DNA from: Jacaranda mimosifolia
Taxonomy: Eukaryota; Streptophyta; Magnoliopsida; Lamiales; Bignoniaceae
Reading direction: 5' to 3'
Assembly: GCA_018894105.1 (NCBI GenBank)
Contig: CM032118.1
Location: 34,948,690 to 35,012,689, forward strand
Length of the DNA stretch: 64,000 bases
Shown: one piece after another, positions 1 to 11,100 of the stretch
Numbering within the stretch: the stretch's first letter is position 1
Layout: each line of letters starts with the position of its first letter
Translations under genes and position numbers: made by a program
The notes under the pieces: model-generated
Databases searched by the model: none
Told to the model about the DNA's origin: nothing
Seen by the model: the letters and a program-made list of their open reading frames with translations, nothing else

Positions 1-950
1 ATTGATGTCACATGGCTATCAATTGGTCAAATTAATTTAAGAGTTAAATTAATTTTGACTAGCTTAAAGAGTTAAGCACTTTGACTTAAGAGTTAAGTCA
101 AAGGATTATTTAGTGTTCAATTTAATTAAAATGAAGAATTGATTTTGGAGAATATTATTAAATGAAGGGTTCACTTAATATGGAATTAAAATTCATTTGG
201 AAGACATTTCATTAGATGAAACATAAATTCCAAATGACATTCAAATTCACATTAACACTAATTGTTAGTGGCCACCTTGGCATAGACACTTGGCACCCTC
301 TCCTTGAGGATGGTGTGTGGTCCTATATATAGATATAGGAGGAGAGGAGGCGGCTAGATGGTGAAGAATAGCTAGGTGTCAAATATTCTCCCAACAATCT
401 TGGATAGTGGGCATCTAATTGTTAGCATCCCATTTTTCTCTCCAATCTGCTTACTTTTCTCCTCCATTTTTGAGCCTTCTCTTCTCCTTTTTTTTTGAAA
501 ATATCTCCATTCATATTGTAGAGATTATGTCCTAGCTATGGTATGCGGACTATGTCATTAGAGGCCAACCGTTTGGTTGTTATTGCTCTTATTTGAGGCA
601 ACTTCTGGCAGTAGTTTGGACCGAGTTTTGGGAGGCCTTTTGGTATTTTTTTTTGGATGATTTTTGGAGTGTTGTTTCCTCAAGTTGTGGTGACATTCCA
701 GTAAAGTTTTCAGCCCAAAAGGAGAAGCTAACCAAGGAAAAGCTGCTGGTGATTCTATTGCGCCAGTGAGAAGCTTCTTCAACGGTTGAAGAGAGTTTTT
801 CTTGCTCCTTGAATTTTCGGTTGTCACCAAGGTATTTTCGTCTTATAAATCTGATTCCTATGTATGTATTGATCCTTTGGGATGTGTGTAGGCTAGTTAC
901 ATTCATTTTTTTTTTTAAATCTTTGGATCCTAGTGACATACACACCTACA
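1..950 (+). repeat. 5' LTR of copia element, 3' part only
   Basis: It matches 8063-9034 with many substitutions and small indels. It ends ...ACCTACA just before the primer-binding site, giving the expected CA terminus. Relative to the 3' LTR it lacks a short block beside the TATA box (compare 310-324 with 8387-8411). The divergence implies an old insertion; an alignment would be needed to quantify it. Confidence 0.9.
324..331 (+). promoter_or_regulatory. TATA box of copia 5' LTR
   Basis: TATATATA inside TCCTATATATAGATATAGG, conserved in both LTRs (second copy 8411-8418). It is the likely core promoter of the element; the transcript start is not determined. Confidence 0.55.
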
Positions 951-952
951 AG

Positions 953-965
953 TGGTATCGAAGCC
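953..965 (+). other. Primer-binding site, initiator Met tRNA type, mutated
   Basis: TGGTATCGAAGCC lies two bases after the LTR end. The usual plant sequence is TGGTATCAGAGCC, so the middle is altered. This position fixes the LTR end at 950. Confidence 0.8.
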
Positions 966-2949
966 ATATTCATGCCTGGATTTGGATTTTTCGTGGCTTG
1001 GATAATTGGTTCTTGTGAAGAATTGATCATCACCACCATTACTTGATCCATACGATGGGTTGGAGTGTACGGATGATCTTGTTTTTGGTTTCTTGATTAA
1101 TGGATTAAATCATTCTACTATGTGCTTTAAATGTTAAATCATGTGATAAGTATATTTTAATTCATTTTGCCTAATGTTGAATTTTGATTTGGTATTGGTG
1201 GGTGTTATATGTTGATATAGCATGTTGTGAATGGCCTTAAGTTATTTTTGTCATTTTTGGGTCCAATAAGATTGGATGTATTTGGAGATTTTTGAAGAAT
1301 ATGATTCTTTCTTAAACTTGTTTTTCAAGCATCTTTGGGCACTTGATATTTGAGTTTTAAAAAGGTGTTTTAATCTGAAATTTTCGACCATGTTGTGTGT
1401 TTTGATGTTTAGAAGTCGTTCTAAAATTCTTGGTGTACAAAAGTTGAGCCGAAAAGGGCTTAACTCACTCATGACACAAAAAATAGGAAAGCTGCCGGCA
1501 CTTGGCAGCACACAACAGGGCAGTAGTCGAGAGCTGCTACCCAGCAGTGTGCAAGCCACGACCAGCAGCGCCTGGTTCGGTTTGGGATAGGTTTTGAGCT
1601 TTTATTTTGGTTCTTCTTGTGACCAAACTTATTTTGAAACACACACAATGGATGCACAAGTGTTGTGCAAGTTTTCAAAATTATGTTGGACAATTTTTGG
1701 TTGCTTTTAAAACTTGTTAAAGTTGATTTCCAATTGTGGCAAATATAAGATGCATAAATGTTACGCTTGTTTTTGCTTGACCAATTATTTGTTAATTTGA
1801 TTAGCATTTAATTGATAGAATTGAATGTCAATTCTCGATTTATTTATTGTTCATTTAAGTGTTGAATGGATGTTAAATGAATAGGGATGATCATGAGTCT
1901 TTAATATTGATTTTATTTGTTTCAAGTTGTTGAAAAGAATTGTATTAAATTGGGGCTTGCATGCCTCTTTTATTTCTATTTTGTAAATGCTATGAGAGTA
2001 GAATCACTAGGAATGAGGTTTTCCTTCTCATGTAAATGTTACAAGGAGCAAAGAAGACTATTAGAGGCAAGAAGACCTATGAATATATGGGATACACTCA
2101 TGTAATAGCTAGATTTAATCAACCCACTTAAAATCAACTAAGTGGTGCACCTATGACTCTAAGTGCACCACTTGGTTAGGCTCATGGTCATCTCACCCTA
2201 GGTGCATGCTAGGTGCATTAACTTATTTATGCTTTCCATATCCTATTGATATATGAAATGCATGATTAGGATATAGAGAACCTAAATAAGAAGATAAAAT
2301 GATGATATCTTTGCAAGCAAAAACCCTCCAATTAGAATATCTACATGCTTTCAAATATCAAGTCAAAATAGATACAAGTTAAAGAGTTTAATTAATCTAT
2401 GCCTTCTACCAATAGTATGTAGCTTGACGACGCTACCATTATTTGTGTGATGTCTCACGAGTCGTGGGTCACACTTATAGTGAAAAGCTCTGACCATATA
2501 CCTGGCATAAGATGCACTTTGATTTGAGAACGCCCATGCATTAGCACAAGAGTTGTGGGTGTCATGGGCCCATCTCAAATTGAAGATTGATTGGTAGGTA
2601 CAACAACTTGACACCTAGTAATGTAGATGTCTCACGAGTCATGGGTCTACATGAAAAGTGAGGCAAAATACATCAAGAGTTGTATGAAATGCAATTAGCA
2701 AAAGTTGCTTACCTTTGGATTGTTTATGGATACCTCATGAGTCGTAGGTTCACTTGTAAGTCCTTAGGATCTTGATTCTCTCTAGCAAATGAGATTTCCC
2801 GAATACTTCTAGGGGGTGAAGGATTTGATAAAATAATGGGAGAAAAACATGCTTGAAAGACCATGAACATATTTTTAATATCAATATTCAATCACATGCT
2901 TATACTCTTTTTTCGCCTCTTATAAATTTTTGAAATCTTCAAAATCAAA
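966..2949 (+). other. Long untranslated leader of copia element
   Basis: About 2 kb lie between the primer site and the first gag-like frame. No convincing protein is visible. It holds a GC-richer patch at about 1490-1590 with repeated CAGC/GCTG words and, near its 3' end, a series of short palindromes (2456-2746). Short ATG frames here look like chance. A leader this long is unusual for copia and could hold packaging or translation signals, or an old insertion whose ends I cannot see. Confidence 0.6.
2456..2746 (+). repeat. Series of degenerate CACGAGTCGTG palindromes in the copia leader
   Basis: Copies at 2456-2466 (CACGAGTCGTG), 2545-2557 (CACAAGAGTTGTG), 2633-2643 (CACGAGTCATG), about 2671-2686 (weaker) and 2736-2746 (CATGAGTCGTA). 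The first three are spaced 88-89 bases apart. Each can form a short hairpin or bind a dimeric protein. Confidence 0.6.
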
Positions 2950-3760
2950 ATGGCTAAAAATCTACTCGCAAGCATTTTGAAAACTAATAAGCCAACCGGG
3001 CCAAACTTCTATTATGACTTCGATAAGAGGACTTATGTCCCATATCAAAGTCCTATGGACACATTAGATGATGAAGCCACCAATGAAGACCGTGAAAGGT
3101 TCACGAAATTTGCAAATGACGATCTACAAGTTAGATTCATGTTGGCTTCCATGACCAACAAGCTTCAAAAGATTCACGAGCATATGAAACATGCTAGAGA
3201 GGTCTAATTGCACCTACAAGAGTTTATAGTGTAAAAACTAGACACGAAAGGTTCGTTTTGTTTAGGGAGCTCTTTAGGTCAAGGATGAGTTCGGGGACAA
3301 GTGTCCATGATCATGAACTCACGATGATTGGACTCATCGAGAAGCTTAGACAACTTGACATGATCATGGACAATGACCTCTATGTGGATTTGATCCTCCA
3401 ATTATTGCCCCCATCCTTCGACCAATTCGTTATAAACTTTAATATGTCCAAGTGAGAAGTTACGATTAATGAATTGGTGAACATGCTTATGATCGCTGAG
3501 GTGACTATGAAAAAGTTAAAGCTGCTTATGCTAGCTTCTTCCTCCAAGTTAAAAGATCCTAGGGGCCTAAGAAAGGGAGGTAAAAGAAAGAAGAGTTCTT
3601 TCTTGAAAAGGACGTAGCTCGTGAAATATTTTGAGGGGTCAAGAAAAAGGTTAAAACCAATGCAAGTTGTTTCCACTATGGTGAAAAAGGGCACTGGAAG
3701 AGAAACTACAAGGCTTACCTTGCCACCCTTGAGAAGGGTATGTACTTTATTGAAGTACAT
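2950..3760 (+). pseudogene. Copia gag remnant with damaged zinc knuckle
   Basis: A first frame from ATG 2950 covers 85 residues. A second from 3258, in another frame, holds a UBN2-like gag segment (LFRSRMSSGTSVHDHELTMI and following, residues 5-60). The zinc knuckle at 3668-3709 is in a third frame. The knuckle should read CX2CX4HX4C, but the second and fourth Cys codons are TAT and TAC (Tyr), both explained by one G-to-A change. Family knowledge: copia Gag packages the RNA and the knuckle binds it. With two frameshifts, stops and a dead knuckle this gag is not functional. Confidence 0.85.
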
Positions 3761-3931
3761 TTAATGACCAATTCTTCATCATGGGTATTTGATACCGCAT
3801 ATGGTTCTCATATTTGTAATTCGTTATAGGGGATGGAAAGAAGAAAAAGTCTGTGTGAAAGGGATATGATCCTCCGCTTAGAAAATGAAGCAAGAGTTGC
3901 GGCCATGGTCTAAGGCATTATCAAGTTAGAC

Positions 3932-5100
3932 TTGGGGCATTCTAGTATTGTACTTAATCCAGTTTATTATGTATGGAATTTTGTTAAGAACATTATTTCA
4001 ATTCCTATTCTTGATTACGAAGGATATGATTTTTCTATATCGAATGGGACATTGAAAGCATTATTGAATGGTCCTTTAATTTCTCAAGGTACATTAATTA
4101 ACGGGTTATACGTACTTGAATCTCAACCTTCACTAATGCACATTCAATCAAGTAAAAGAAAATTAGATAACCAAGAAGATACCATCCTTTGGCTTGCAAG
4201 ACTTGGGCATATCTCTAAGAATATGATGAGCAAGATAGAAGCACTCAAAGCACTAAAAGTTAGTGGCATTGAGGACCTTCCTACTTGTGAATCTTCTTTA
4301 AAGGGAAAAATGACCAAGGCTTCTTTTGTAGGACAATCGGAGCCCTCCACGAGTCATTTGGATTTGATCCATATGGATGTTTGTGGCCCATTAAGAGTTA
4401 GGGCGAGAAATGGTTGTTCTTACTTCATCACATTCATCGATGATTATAGTCGGTTCAGACACGTGTATCTTATGAAGTACAAGTCCAAAGCCTTTGAAAA
4501 GTCTAAAGAGTATAGGAATCAAGTGGAAAAGCAATTGGTACTTAATATTAAAGCTCTTCGATTGGCTCGAGGGGGAGAATACTTAAGTATCGAATTCTTG
4601 AATTATCTAAAAGAGAATGGGATTCTCTCATAATAGACTATGCCCGAGACACCCCAACAAAATGGAGTAGCCGAGAGAAGAAATCGTACCTTATTGGATT
4701 AGTACATTCCATGATGAGTTTTTTCGATGTGCCCATATCCTTTTGGGGATACACCTTAGAAACGGCGGCAAAGTCACTAAATAGAGTACCTTCAAAGTCA
4801 GTGCTAAAGACGCCGCATGAGATGTGGTATGGCAAAGCACCCTCTTACCACTATTTTAGGGTCTGGGGGTCTCCTAGTTATGTGAGACGAATAATAGGAG
4901 ACAAGTTGGATAGTAGATCCACCTTGTGTAAGTTTTTGGGATACCCAAGAGAATCTATGGGTTATTATTTTTGTGATCCCTCGGAACAAAGGGTGTTTGT
5001 TTTGAGGAATGCCAACTTTTTGGGGAAAAAAATTCTATTGGATAAAAATGGCGTTGTTGTTGAGCTTGATGAAGTTCAAGATGATCAACAAATCCCATAG
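3932..5100 (+). pseudogene. Copia integrase remnant
   Basis: Frame 3932-4633 holds the gag-pre-integrase region (LARLGHISKNMM, about residues 88-100) and the start of the DDE core: first Asp at 4376-4378 (HMDVCGPL). At the second catalytic position the usual SDRGGE reads LARGGE; Ala is encoded at 4565-4567. The Glu motif TPQQNGVAERRNRT follows at about 4648-4690 after a frame change, with Glu at 4673-4675. The C-terminal part is frame 4711-5100 (PHEMWYGKAPSYHYFRVWGS). The lost Asp alone would abolish strand transfer. Confidence 0.88.
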
Positions 5101-6100
5101 GCAGTGGAAACAAGCGAGCAACAAGATCCTCACACACATCCTCTGAGAAGGTCGAACCGAATCAAGAAACAACCCGAAAGGTTTGAGTTTCTTCATGAGA
5201 CGGGTCAATTGGATATTGATCCAATATCTATGAAAAAGCTATGTTAGACATAGACTCAGGACATTAGCTTAACACCATGAGATCTGAAATAGACTCCATG
5301 TACTCCAACAAAGTATGGACTTTGGTAGATCCAGCACAAGAAAAAGTTCTCGTTGGTTGCAAGTCGATCTATAAGCAATAGCTAGGAATTAATGGAGAGG
5401 TAGTGACCTTTAAGGCGCGACTAGTGGCAAAAGGTTACACTCAAAGATCTGGTATCGATTTTGAGGCAATTTTTTCACCAATCGTTATGCCTAAGTTCAT
5501 TCAAATTATACTTGCTATAGTGGCATATTATGACTATGAGATATGGTAAATGGATGTAAAAATCACTTTCCTCAATGGAGACATTGAAGAAGAAATTCTA
5601 TATGGAGCAACCATAAGGTTTTACATGACAGGGGAATGAGCAAAGGGTTTACAAACTCCAAAGATCTATTTACGGACTCAAACAGGCATCCTGAAGTTGG
5701 AACATATGTTTTGACAGGACAATCAAATTATTTGGCTTTGTTAAAAATGTGTATGAATCATGTCTATATATAAAGGCTAGTGGGAGTAGTGTACAGTTTA
5801 TTGTGCCTTATGTCGATGATAGACTTCTCATTGGGAATAAGGTTTGAATGTTAGAGCGTACTAAAGTGTGGTTATCTATATAATTCTCCATAAAGGATTT
5901 GGAAGAAGCATCCTATGTATTAGGGATACGTATTTATAGAGATAGATCGAGGAGGATGCTGGGGCTTTCTCCAACCCCGTATATTGACAAAATACTAAAG
6001 AGGTTTAGTATGGAAGAATCTAAGAGGGGATTTCTTCCCATAGGACATGGCATCCGTCTCTCCAAGTTTATGGCCCCCAAGACTGAAGACGAGAGATAGG
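5101..6100 (+). pseudogene. Copia reverse transcriptase remnant
   Basis: Heavily broken. Recognisable pieces are [10 protein letters not shown] near 5420-5450, DFEAIFSPI near 5458-5485 and YVDD at 5809-5820, the RT active site. They are separated by stops and frame changes. A short open stretch, 5899-6099, corresponds to the RT/RNase H connection (LGIRIYRDRS, LSPTPYIDKILKRF). Confidence 0.82.
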
Positions 6101-6789
6101 GAATGTCCTACACACCTTATGCCTCTGCCATTAGAAGCATAATGTATGCAGTTCAATGTACAAGACTAGATATGGCACACTCGCTAAGTGTTACGAGTAG
6201 GTTCCAATATAATCCCAATGAGAGTCACTGGATATCCATTAAAGTAATCCTTAAGTAATTGAAAAGGACTAAGGATATATTTTTGGTATATAGCAGTGGA
6301 GAATTGAAACTCGAGGAGTTTTTAGATTTTAGTTTCTAATCCGATGTAGATGACCTGAAATCTACTTTTGGATTTATATTTTACCTCAATGGCAGCGCAG
6401 TGAGCTGGAAGAGTTCCAAACAAGACACCATGGCTGATTCTACCATTGATGCATAATATATTATGGCTTCAGAAGCTGCAAAGGAAGGTGTTTGGATGAA
6501 AAGCTTCATTCAAGAGCTGAATTTAGTGCCTAGCATTTCTAAGCCAGTAGTTATCTTCTGTGACAACAATGGAGCGGTAGTGCAAGCTAAAGAGTCAAGA
6601 TATCATCAACAATCTAAGCACTTTTTGAGGCAATATCACTTGATCTTGGAGATCATTGATAGAGGCGACATTCGAGTGGAGAGAGTTGCCTCGGAAGAGA
6701 ATATAGCAAATCTACTTATTAAACCCCTATCGCAAAAGCTCTTTGAAGGACATCTTGAAAAGATAGGTCGCAAGGCCATGGGGCATTAG
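6101..6789 (+). pseudogene. Copia RNase H remnant and end of pol
   Basis: The last open part, 6463-6789 (108 residues), is the best preserved: MASEAAKEGVWMKSFIQEL at the start, FCDNNGAVVQAKESRYHQQSK in the middle and NLLIKPLSQKLFEGHLE near the stop. Family members usually read ADPLTKPL where this copy has NLLIKPL. The stop at 6787-6789 lies 20 bases before the 3' LTR. Confidence 0.88.
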
Positions 6790-6809
6790 CTTTAGGGCAA
6801 ATAGAAAAT

Positions 6810-9034
6810 TGTTGGAATAGTACCCCCACAAACCAATTAGATTGGCATTGTAAACTATTTCCTTCTAAGACAATCTTGATTGAATGATATTCATTATATG
6901 ACCATCTTTATCTTATGCTCATTATTTGCTTCACCGACATTTGGATAAAGCCCTTAGATCACATTAGACTATGGGACTTGATCATACATTAGATGGTGAT
7001 CATAAAATAAGTCTTACATGGTTGTGATCTTAAATCTTCCAAGTCATAGGATCTTATGAGACAAGGCATCTAAGATCCGGATAGACTTGTACCAATGATG
7101 CATAAATCTAAGGGTGGGATGTTGCTCCGTTCCATGAGCAATCCCATATGAGATATGGATGCATGTTAGTAGGTGCTTGTTAGAGAACAAGGTACTGAAG
7201 GCCCACCCAAAGAATCCACTAGATAGTCGAAATGGCAAGTTCTCCAGCCTATGCTAGTGCATATTATTAGTCCTTTGACCTGAGGATCCATGGTAACCTT
7301 GTGTTTGGTCCTCATGCTTTGACTCTTCCTTGGTCACTTAGTGGACCACTTAAGTTTAGATGGGCATAAGCTACAAGACATGGAGGTTTGCAAGATTCAA
7401 GAAGGAATCCAACTTCTCGCTTTTGTGAAAGGTGAATACATCTCCTATGCGTTCTATAATGATCGATTCTAAAAAATTCTTGCGCAAGATGATTTGACAA
7501 TTTGGAAAGATGTTTCCAAAGATGAGGTCACTTAGGGAATCGAACATTGAGAATAGAAGCAAAGTATTGAGGTTATTAGGAAGCCTACTAGTATCTTGCC
7601 CTAAGCCTCTTTCAGGAGATAAGAAATAGAAGGACCGTATTTGCATGGTATGCATAATGCTAGAATGGTTCCTCAAGAGTATTCATTTCAGCCAATTAGT
7701 TGGGCTCCATGGACTTGAGGATGGATATCGACCATGGAGATTGGGTACTCTTCAATTAATGAGATTAATTGAATTTAGTTGCTTAGTTTAAAGGAGTTTA
7801 AACTAATGTGAATATTTGATATTTCATAAGTCAGAAGGAGATGTGAGCCCATGTCTAATGAATGGTAGAACCTAATGGGTCACACACAAAAGCCAATAGC
7901 TTGACCTATTGAGAGAAAGAGAATTTTCTAAAAGTTAGAAAATTCATGACCGAATTTGAAGGAGACCAAAATTGTGGTCATTTTGACTTGATCAATTTAA
8001 GTGTTAAATTGGTCAATCTAATTGAAGAGTTAAATTAAGATCAATTAATTAAGAGTTAATTAATTGATGCCACGTGGCTATCAATTGGTCAAATCAATTT
8101 AAGAGTAAATTAATTTTGACTAGCTTAAAGAGTTGAGCACTTTGACTTAAGAGTTAAGTTAAAGGATTATTAATTAAATCAAAGTGTTTAATTTAATTAA
8201 AATGGAGAGTTGATTTTGGAATATATTATTAAATGAAGGGTTCATTTAATATGGGATTAGAATTCATTTGGAAGACGTTTCATTAGATGAAATGTAAATT
8301 TCAAATGACATTTAAATTCACATTAACACTAATTGTTAGTGGCCACCTTGGCATGGACACTTGGCACCCTCTTCTTGAGGATGTTGTGTGACCACACACC
8401 AGCCCACTCCTATATATAGATATAGGAGGAAAGGGGGCGGCTAGATGGTGAAGAATTGCCAGGTGTCAAATATTCTCCCAACAAACTTGGATAGTGGGCA
8501 TCTAATTGTTAGAATCCTATTATATTCTCCAACTTCCTTGCTTTTCTCCTCCATTTTCAAGCCTTATCTTCTCCTTTTTATTTCAAAATATCTCCATCCA
8601 TGTCGTAGAGATTATGTCCTAGCTATGGTATGTGGACTATGTCATTAGAGGCCAACCGTTTTGTTGCTATTGCTCTTGTTTAAGGCAGCTTCTGACAGCC
8701 ATTTTGGCCAAGTTCTGGGAGGCCTTTTGGTGTTTTGTTTTGGTTGATTTTTGGAGTGTTGTATCCTCAAGGTATGGTGACATTCCATTAAAGTTTTCAG
8801 CCTAAAAAGAAAAGTCTAACCATGGGAAAACCGGTGGTGATTCTGCTATGCCAGTGAGAAGCTTCTTGAATGGTTGAAGAGAGTTTTTCTCGCTCCTTGA
8901 ATTTTTTGTTGTCACCAAGGTATTTCCCTCTTATAATTCTGATTCCTATGTATGTCTTTATCCTTGAGGATGTGTGTTGGATAGTTATATTTTTTTAAAA
9001 AAAATATTTGGATCCTAGTGCCAACACACCTACA
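6810..9034 (+). repeat. 3' LTR of copia element (about 2.2 kb)
   Basis: It begins TGTTGGAATAG after a weak polypurine stretch (AGGGCAAATAGAAAAT) and ends ACACACCTACA, giving TG...CA termini. Its 3' portion from 8063 matches 1-950. The 5' ~1.25 kb (U3) has no partner in the window. TATA box at 8411-8418. Frames inside it are not convincing as genes. Confidence 0.88.
8411..8418 (+). promoter_or_regulatory. TATA box of copia 3' LTR
   Basis: TATATATA in the context CCACTCCTATATATAGATATAGG; same position as 324-331 in the 5' LTR. Confidence 0.5.
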
Positions 9035-10040
9035 CATCTTTCCCCATCCACTTCCTTGTCATCATTTTCTTCTTCCTATTCCTGGTTCCTCCACATCGAC
9101 TTCTGGTGGTACCTCAACCAGAAGTTCTAGTATAGGATCCCCCTTAGAATCTGGCTCAGAAGCCCTTACAGGTAATTCTAAAAGGTTTCTATCAGGTATG
9201 TATTTAATTTGAACACCCTGTCTATTCTCTGGCTCAAGGGAGAGGCGAACCCCAAATGGTCTAGTCTCTATATCAATCCCCACTCAGAACCTAATAATCT
9301 AATATATGACACGAACATAATGTGCCATCATCATCCTGACTTCATTCATAATCATATGGGTAGTGTAACTATTTCCTGCTGGTCTATCTCCAAAGTTCTG
9401 AAAGTCTCTTCCATTTATGCCCGAACTGTGCAGAGTCCTTCCACCTGTCTCTCCGCTATCCTTACATGCTCACCTTCTCGCTCTATATCCTCCATCAGTT
9501 TCTCAACTATATAGCTCTTAGCCCCAAGTATCTATTTTATATGGCATGATTCTGCTCGTTTGTCCATTAGAGCCTCATGTATGTCATACAGTTTCTCTTC
9601 ATGCCGTTCACACAACCTTAGAAGACTTGCCTTCTTTTCTTCTAGAATCTTAACTCTTTCCTTTAAAGATTCCATGCTCTCTTCCTCTATAAGCTCCTTC
9701 CCTTTCCTATGTTCGCCAGCCATCCTACAGTGTATAAACTTATTTCATTAATATCAAATTCATCTTTAATTCCCTGAATCACATAGAAACTTTCCAATAT
9801 ACACCGAATATCCAAAGTTCAATCTCAATCTAGAGTTCAGTGCTCGACTTTTGGAAGCGATGATTATAGTTTGGTCGGCCATCCTAAGTATAATCTCTTA
9901 CCTCCTAATATTGAACATTATACCCAACAGTTCATATCCTAACTAACTTAAACAGAAGGTTCATTATAAGTCCCAATGATATTCAACGCCTAGGTCATCA
10001 ACAAACCTAAGATTGAATACCACCTCTGTGGTGTTCTACT
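9035..10040 (-). mobile_element. Minus-strand gypsy-like remnant: primer site, leader and start of gag
   Basis: Read on the minus strand, about 10026 downward gives ...CACAGAGGTGGTATTCAATC then a leader. This closely parallels the LTR end, primer site and leader of the TR-GAG element at 12345-12400 (CTACAGAGGTGGTATCAGAG; then AGGTTGTCGATAACCTAGGC versus AGGTTTGTTGATGACCTAGG here). So this looks like the 5' internal part of a related gypsy-type element, with the end of its LTR just above 10026. The copia LTR ending at 9034 cuts it. Confidence 0.55.
9062..9723 (-). pseudogene. Gag-like or unassigned coding remnant, minus strand
   Basis: Two open stretches in different frames: 9723-9532 (63 residues, from ATG, rich in Glu/Lys/Arg, predicted coiled coil: MESLKERVKILEEKKASLL) and 9283-9062 (73 residues, acidic and proline-containing, ending in EPGIGRRK). 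Between them are stops. The position downstream of a gypsy-type primer site suggests gag, but I do not recognise the domain and see no zinc knuckle. The distal end is cut by the copia LTR. Confidence 0.4.
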
Positions 10041-10464
10041 CAGAATAACCCTTAAGCTGAGATGCGACCAATTCAAACTAAAAATATAACATAAAAGATA
10101 ATCGATAGGGCCCAAAAATTTCTACAAGAACCATATAGCAACAACAAACTTCAAACTTAAAGGAACACTACTAGAGTGCCATGTTTACATGCCATTCAAG
10201 ATATATTGGCATTGACAATGACCATTTTTTTCTCTTAATAACCATGTATATCCACGCTAAAAAAATGAATCATCTTCCATTTGAGTTTAATTCTAAAAGA
10301 CAATATATAGAAATATATATATATATATATATGATAAAATTATGTGAATGGTGGGTTTTATCAGTGGAATAGATAAATAGGACTGAGTAGGCAAAAATAT
10401 TATGTGACAGTTTCATATGCCAAAAGAATAACATACATTGAATTTACAACCATCACTTATGATT
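10041..10464. other. AT-rich spacer with an AT microsatellite
   Basis: No gene seen. The left part may be the remainder of the LTR of the minus-strand gypsy remnant (minus-strand motif CTCAGCTTAAGGGTTATTCT resembles the end of the solo LTR at 31438-31460). An (AT)n run lies at about 10313-10333. Confidence 0.4.
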
Positions 10465-11100
10465 AGAAAGTATGATAATGTTTGATTAATGTATTAATAT
10501 ATAATCATATACTGTAGCTTCACATGCCTATTTTGGCTAAGGTTCAAACATTACAAGCATCCCTTCACGAGTTAATATATTACATCAATTGGAGTAAATA
10601 TAGAGTATAGTAAATTTATAAAAACATGCTTCAATCACTTGCATTTTATAAAATAGCACATTTATAAAAAAAAATTAAAATTTATACTATTTTTTATGGC
10701 TCATTTTTAATATTTTAAAAAATCAATTAATTAAATTTTAAATATAAGATAAAATATTATATATTAAATTACATAAAATAAAGATAAAACAAATGATGCT
10801 ATGTCAACCCTAATATTATTCCCAAAAGAAAAAAAATTCAAACATAAAATGAAAAAAAATTAAAAAATATATATATAAAACAATTCCCCAAAAAAAAAAG
10901 AAAAAAAATTCCCAAAGAGGCGTGGCCTCCAGCCATGCCTCTTGCTGGGAATAGCGTACAACAATGGCCACGCCTCTTAATTATTCAATTAAAAAAAAGG
11001 AAATGATAGTTAAAGGCATGGCTGCAAGCCATGCCTTACCATAGTTTTATAAATTTTTCAAGACTGCGGTAGTTTTGTAAAAAATATTTTTTCTCACAAT
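10465..11100 (+). repeat. Dispersed repeat segment A, copy 1
   Basis: Matches 28148-28631 and, after a 2.8-kb insertion there, 31476-31700. Shared landmarks include ACAAGCATCCCTTCACGAGT, CATGCTTCAATCACTTGCAT and TTTGTAAAAAA followed by CTCACAATATTTTTATAAAT. It ends in GC-rich inverted motifs (GAGGCGTGGC / GCCACGCCTC). No coding potential. It may be part of an unclassified transposon. Confidence 0.75.
10917..11037. repeat. Cluster of GAGGCGTGGC-type inverted motifs with a perfect 25-base hairpin
   Basis: GAGGCGTGGC at 10917-10926 is the exact reverse complement of GCCACGCCTC at 10967-10976; GCCATGCCTC lies at 10932-10941. At 11013-11037 AAGGCATGGCT-GCA-AGCCATGCCTT is a perfect palindrome with 11-base arms and a 3-base loop. 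These GC-rich words stand out from AT-rich surroundings and recur at about 28621, 31480, 31531 and 31617. Confidence 0.8.

Larger units (their letters stand above)
1..9034 (+). mobile_element. Decayed Ty1/copia LTR retrotransposon (5' LTR truncated by window edge)
   Basis: Two direct repeats, 1-950 and about 8063-9034, bracket an initiator-Met-type primer site and broken gag, integrase, reverse transcriptase and RNase H in the order typical of copia (INT before RT). The full 3' LTR runs 6810-9034, so only the last ~950 bases of the 5' LTR lie in the window. Coding parts sit in at least three frames with many stops, so the element cannot encode its own proteins. The 3' LTR ends against a minus-strand gypsy-like remnant at 9035, so this element inserted into an older one. 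The left flank, and so the TSD, is outside the window; the right flank candidate is CATCT. Confidence 0.93.

Noticed and set aside
10181..10372. 63-residue frame ending in an isoleucine/tyrosine run
   Set aside because: Produced by the AT microsatellite.
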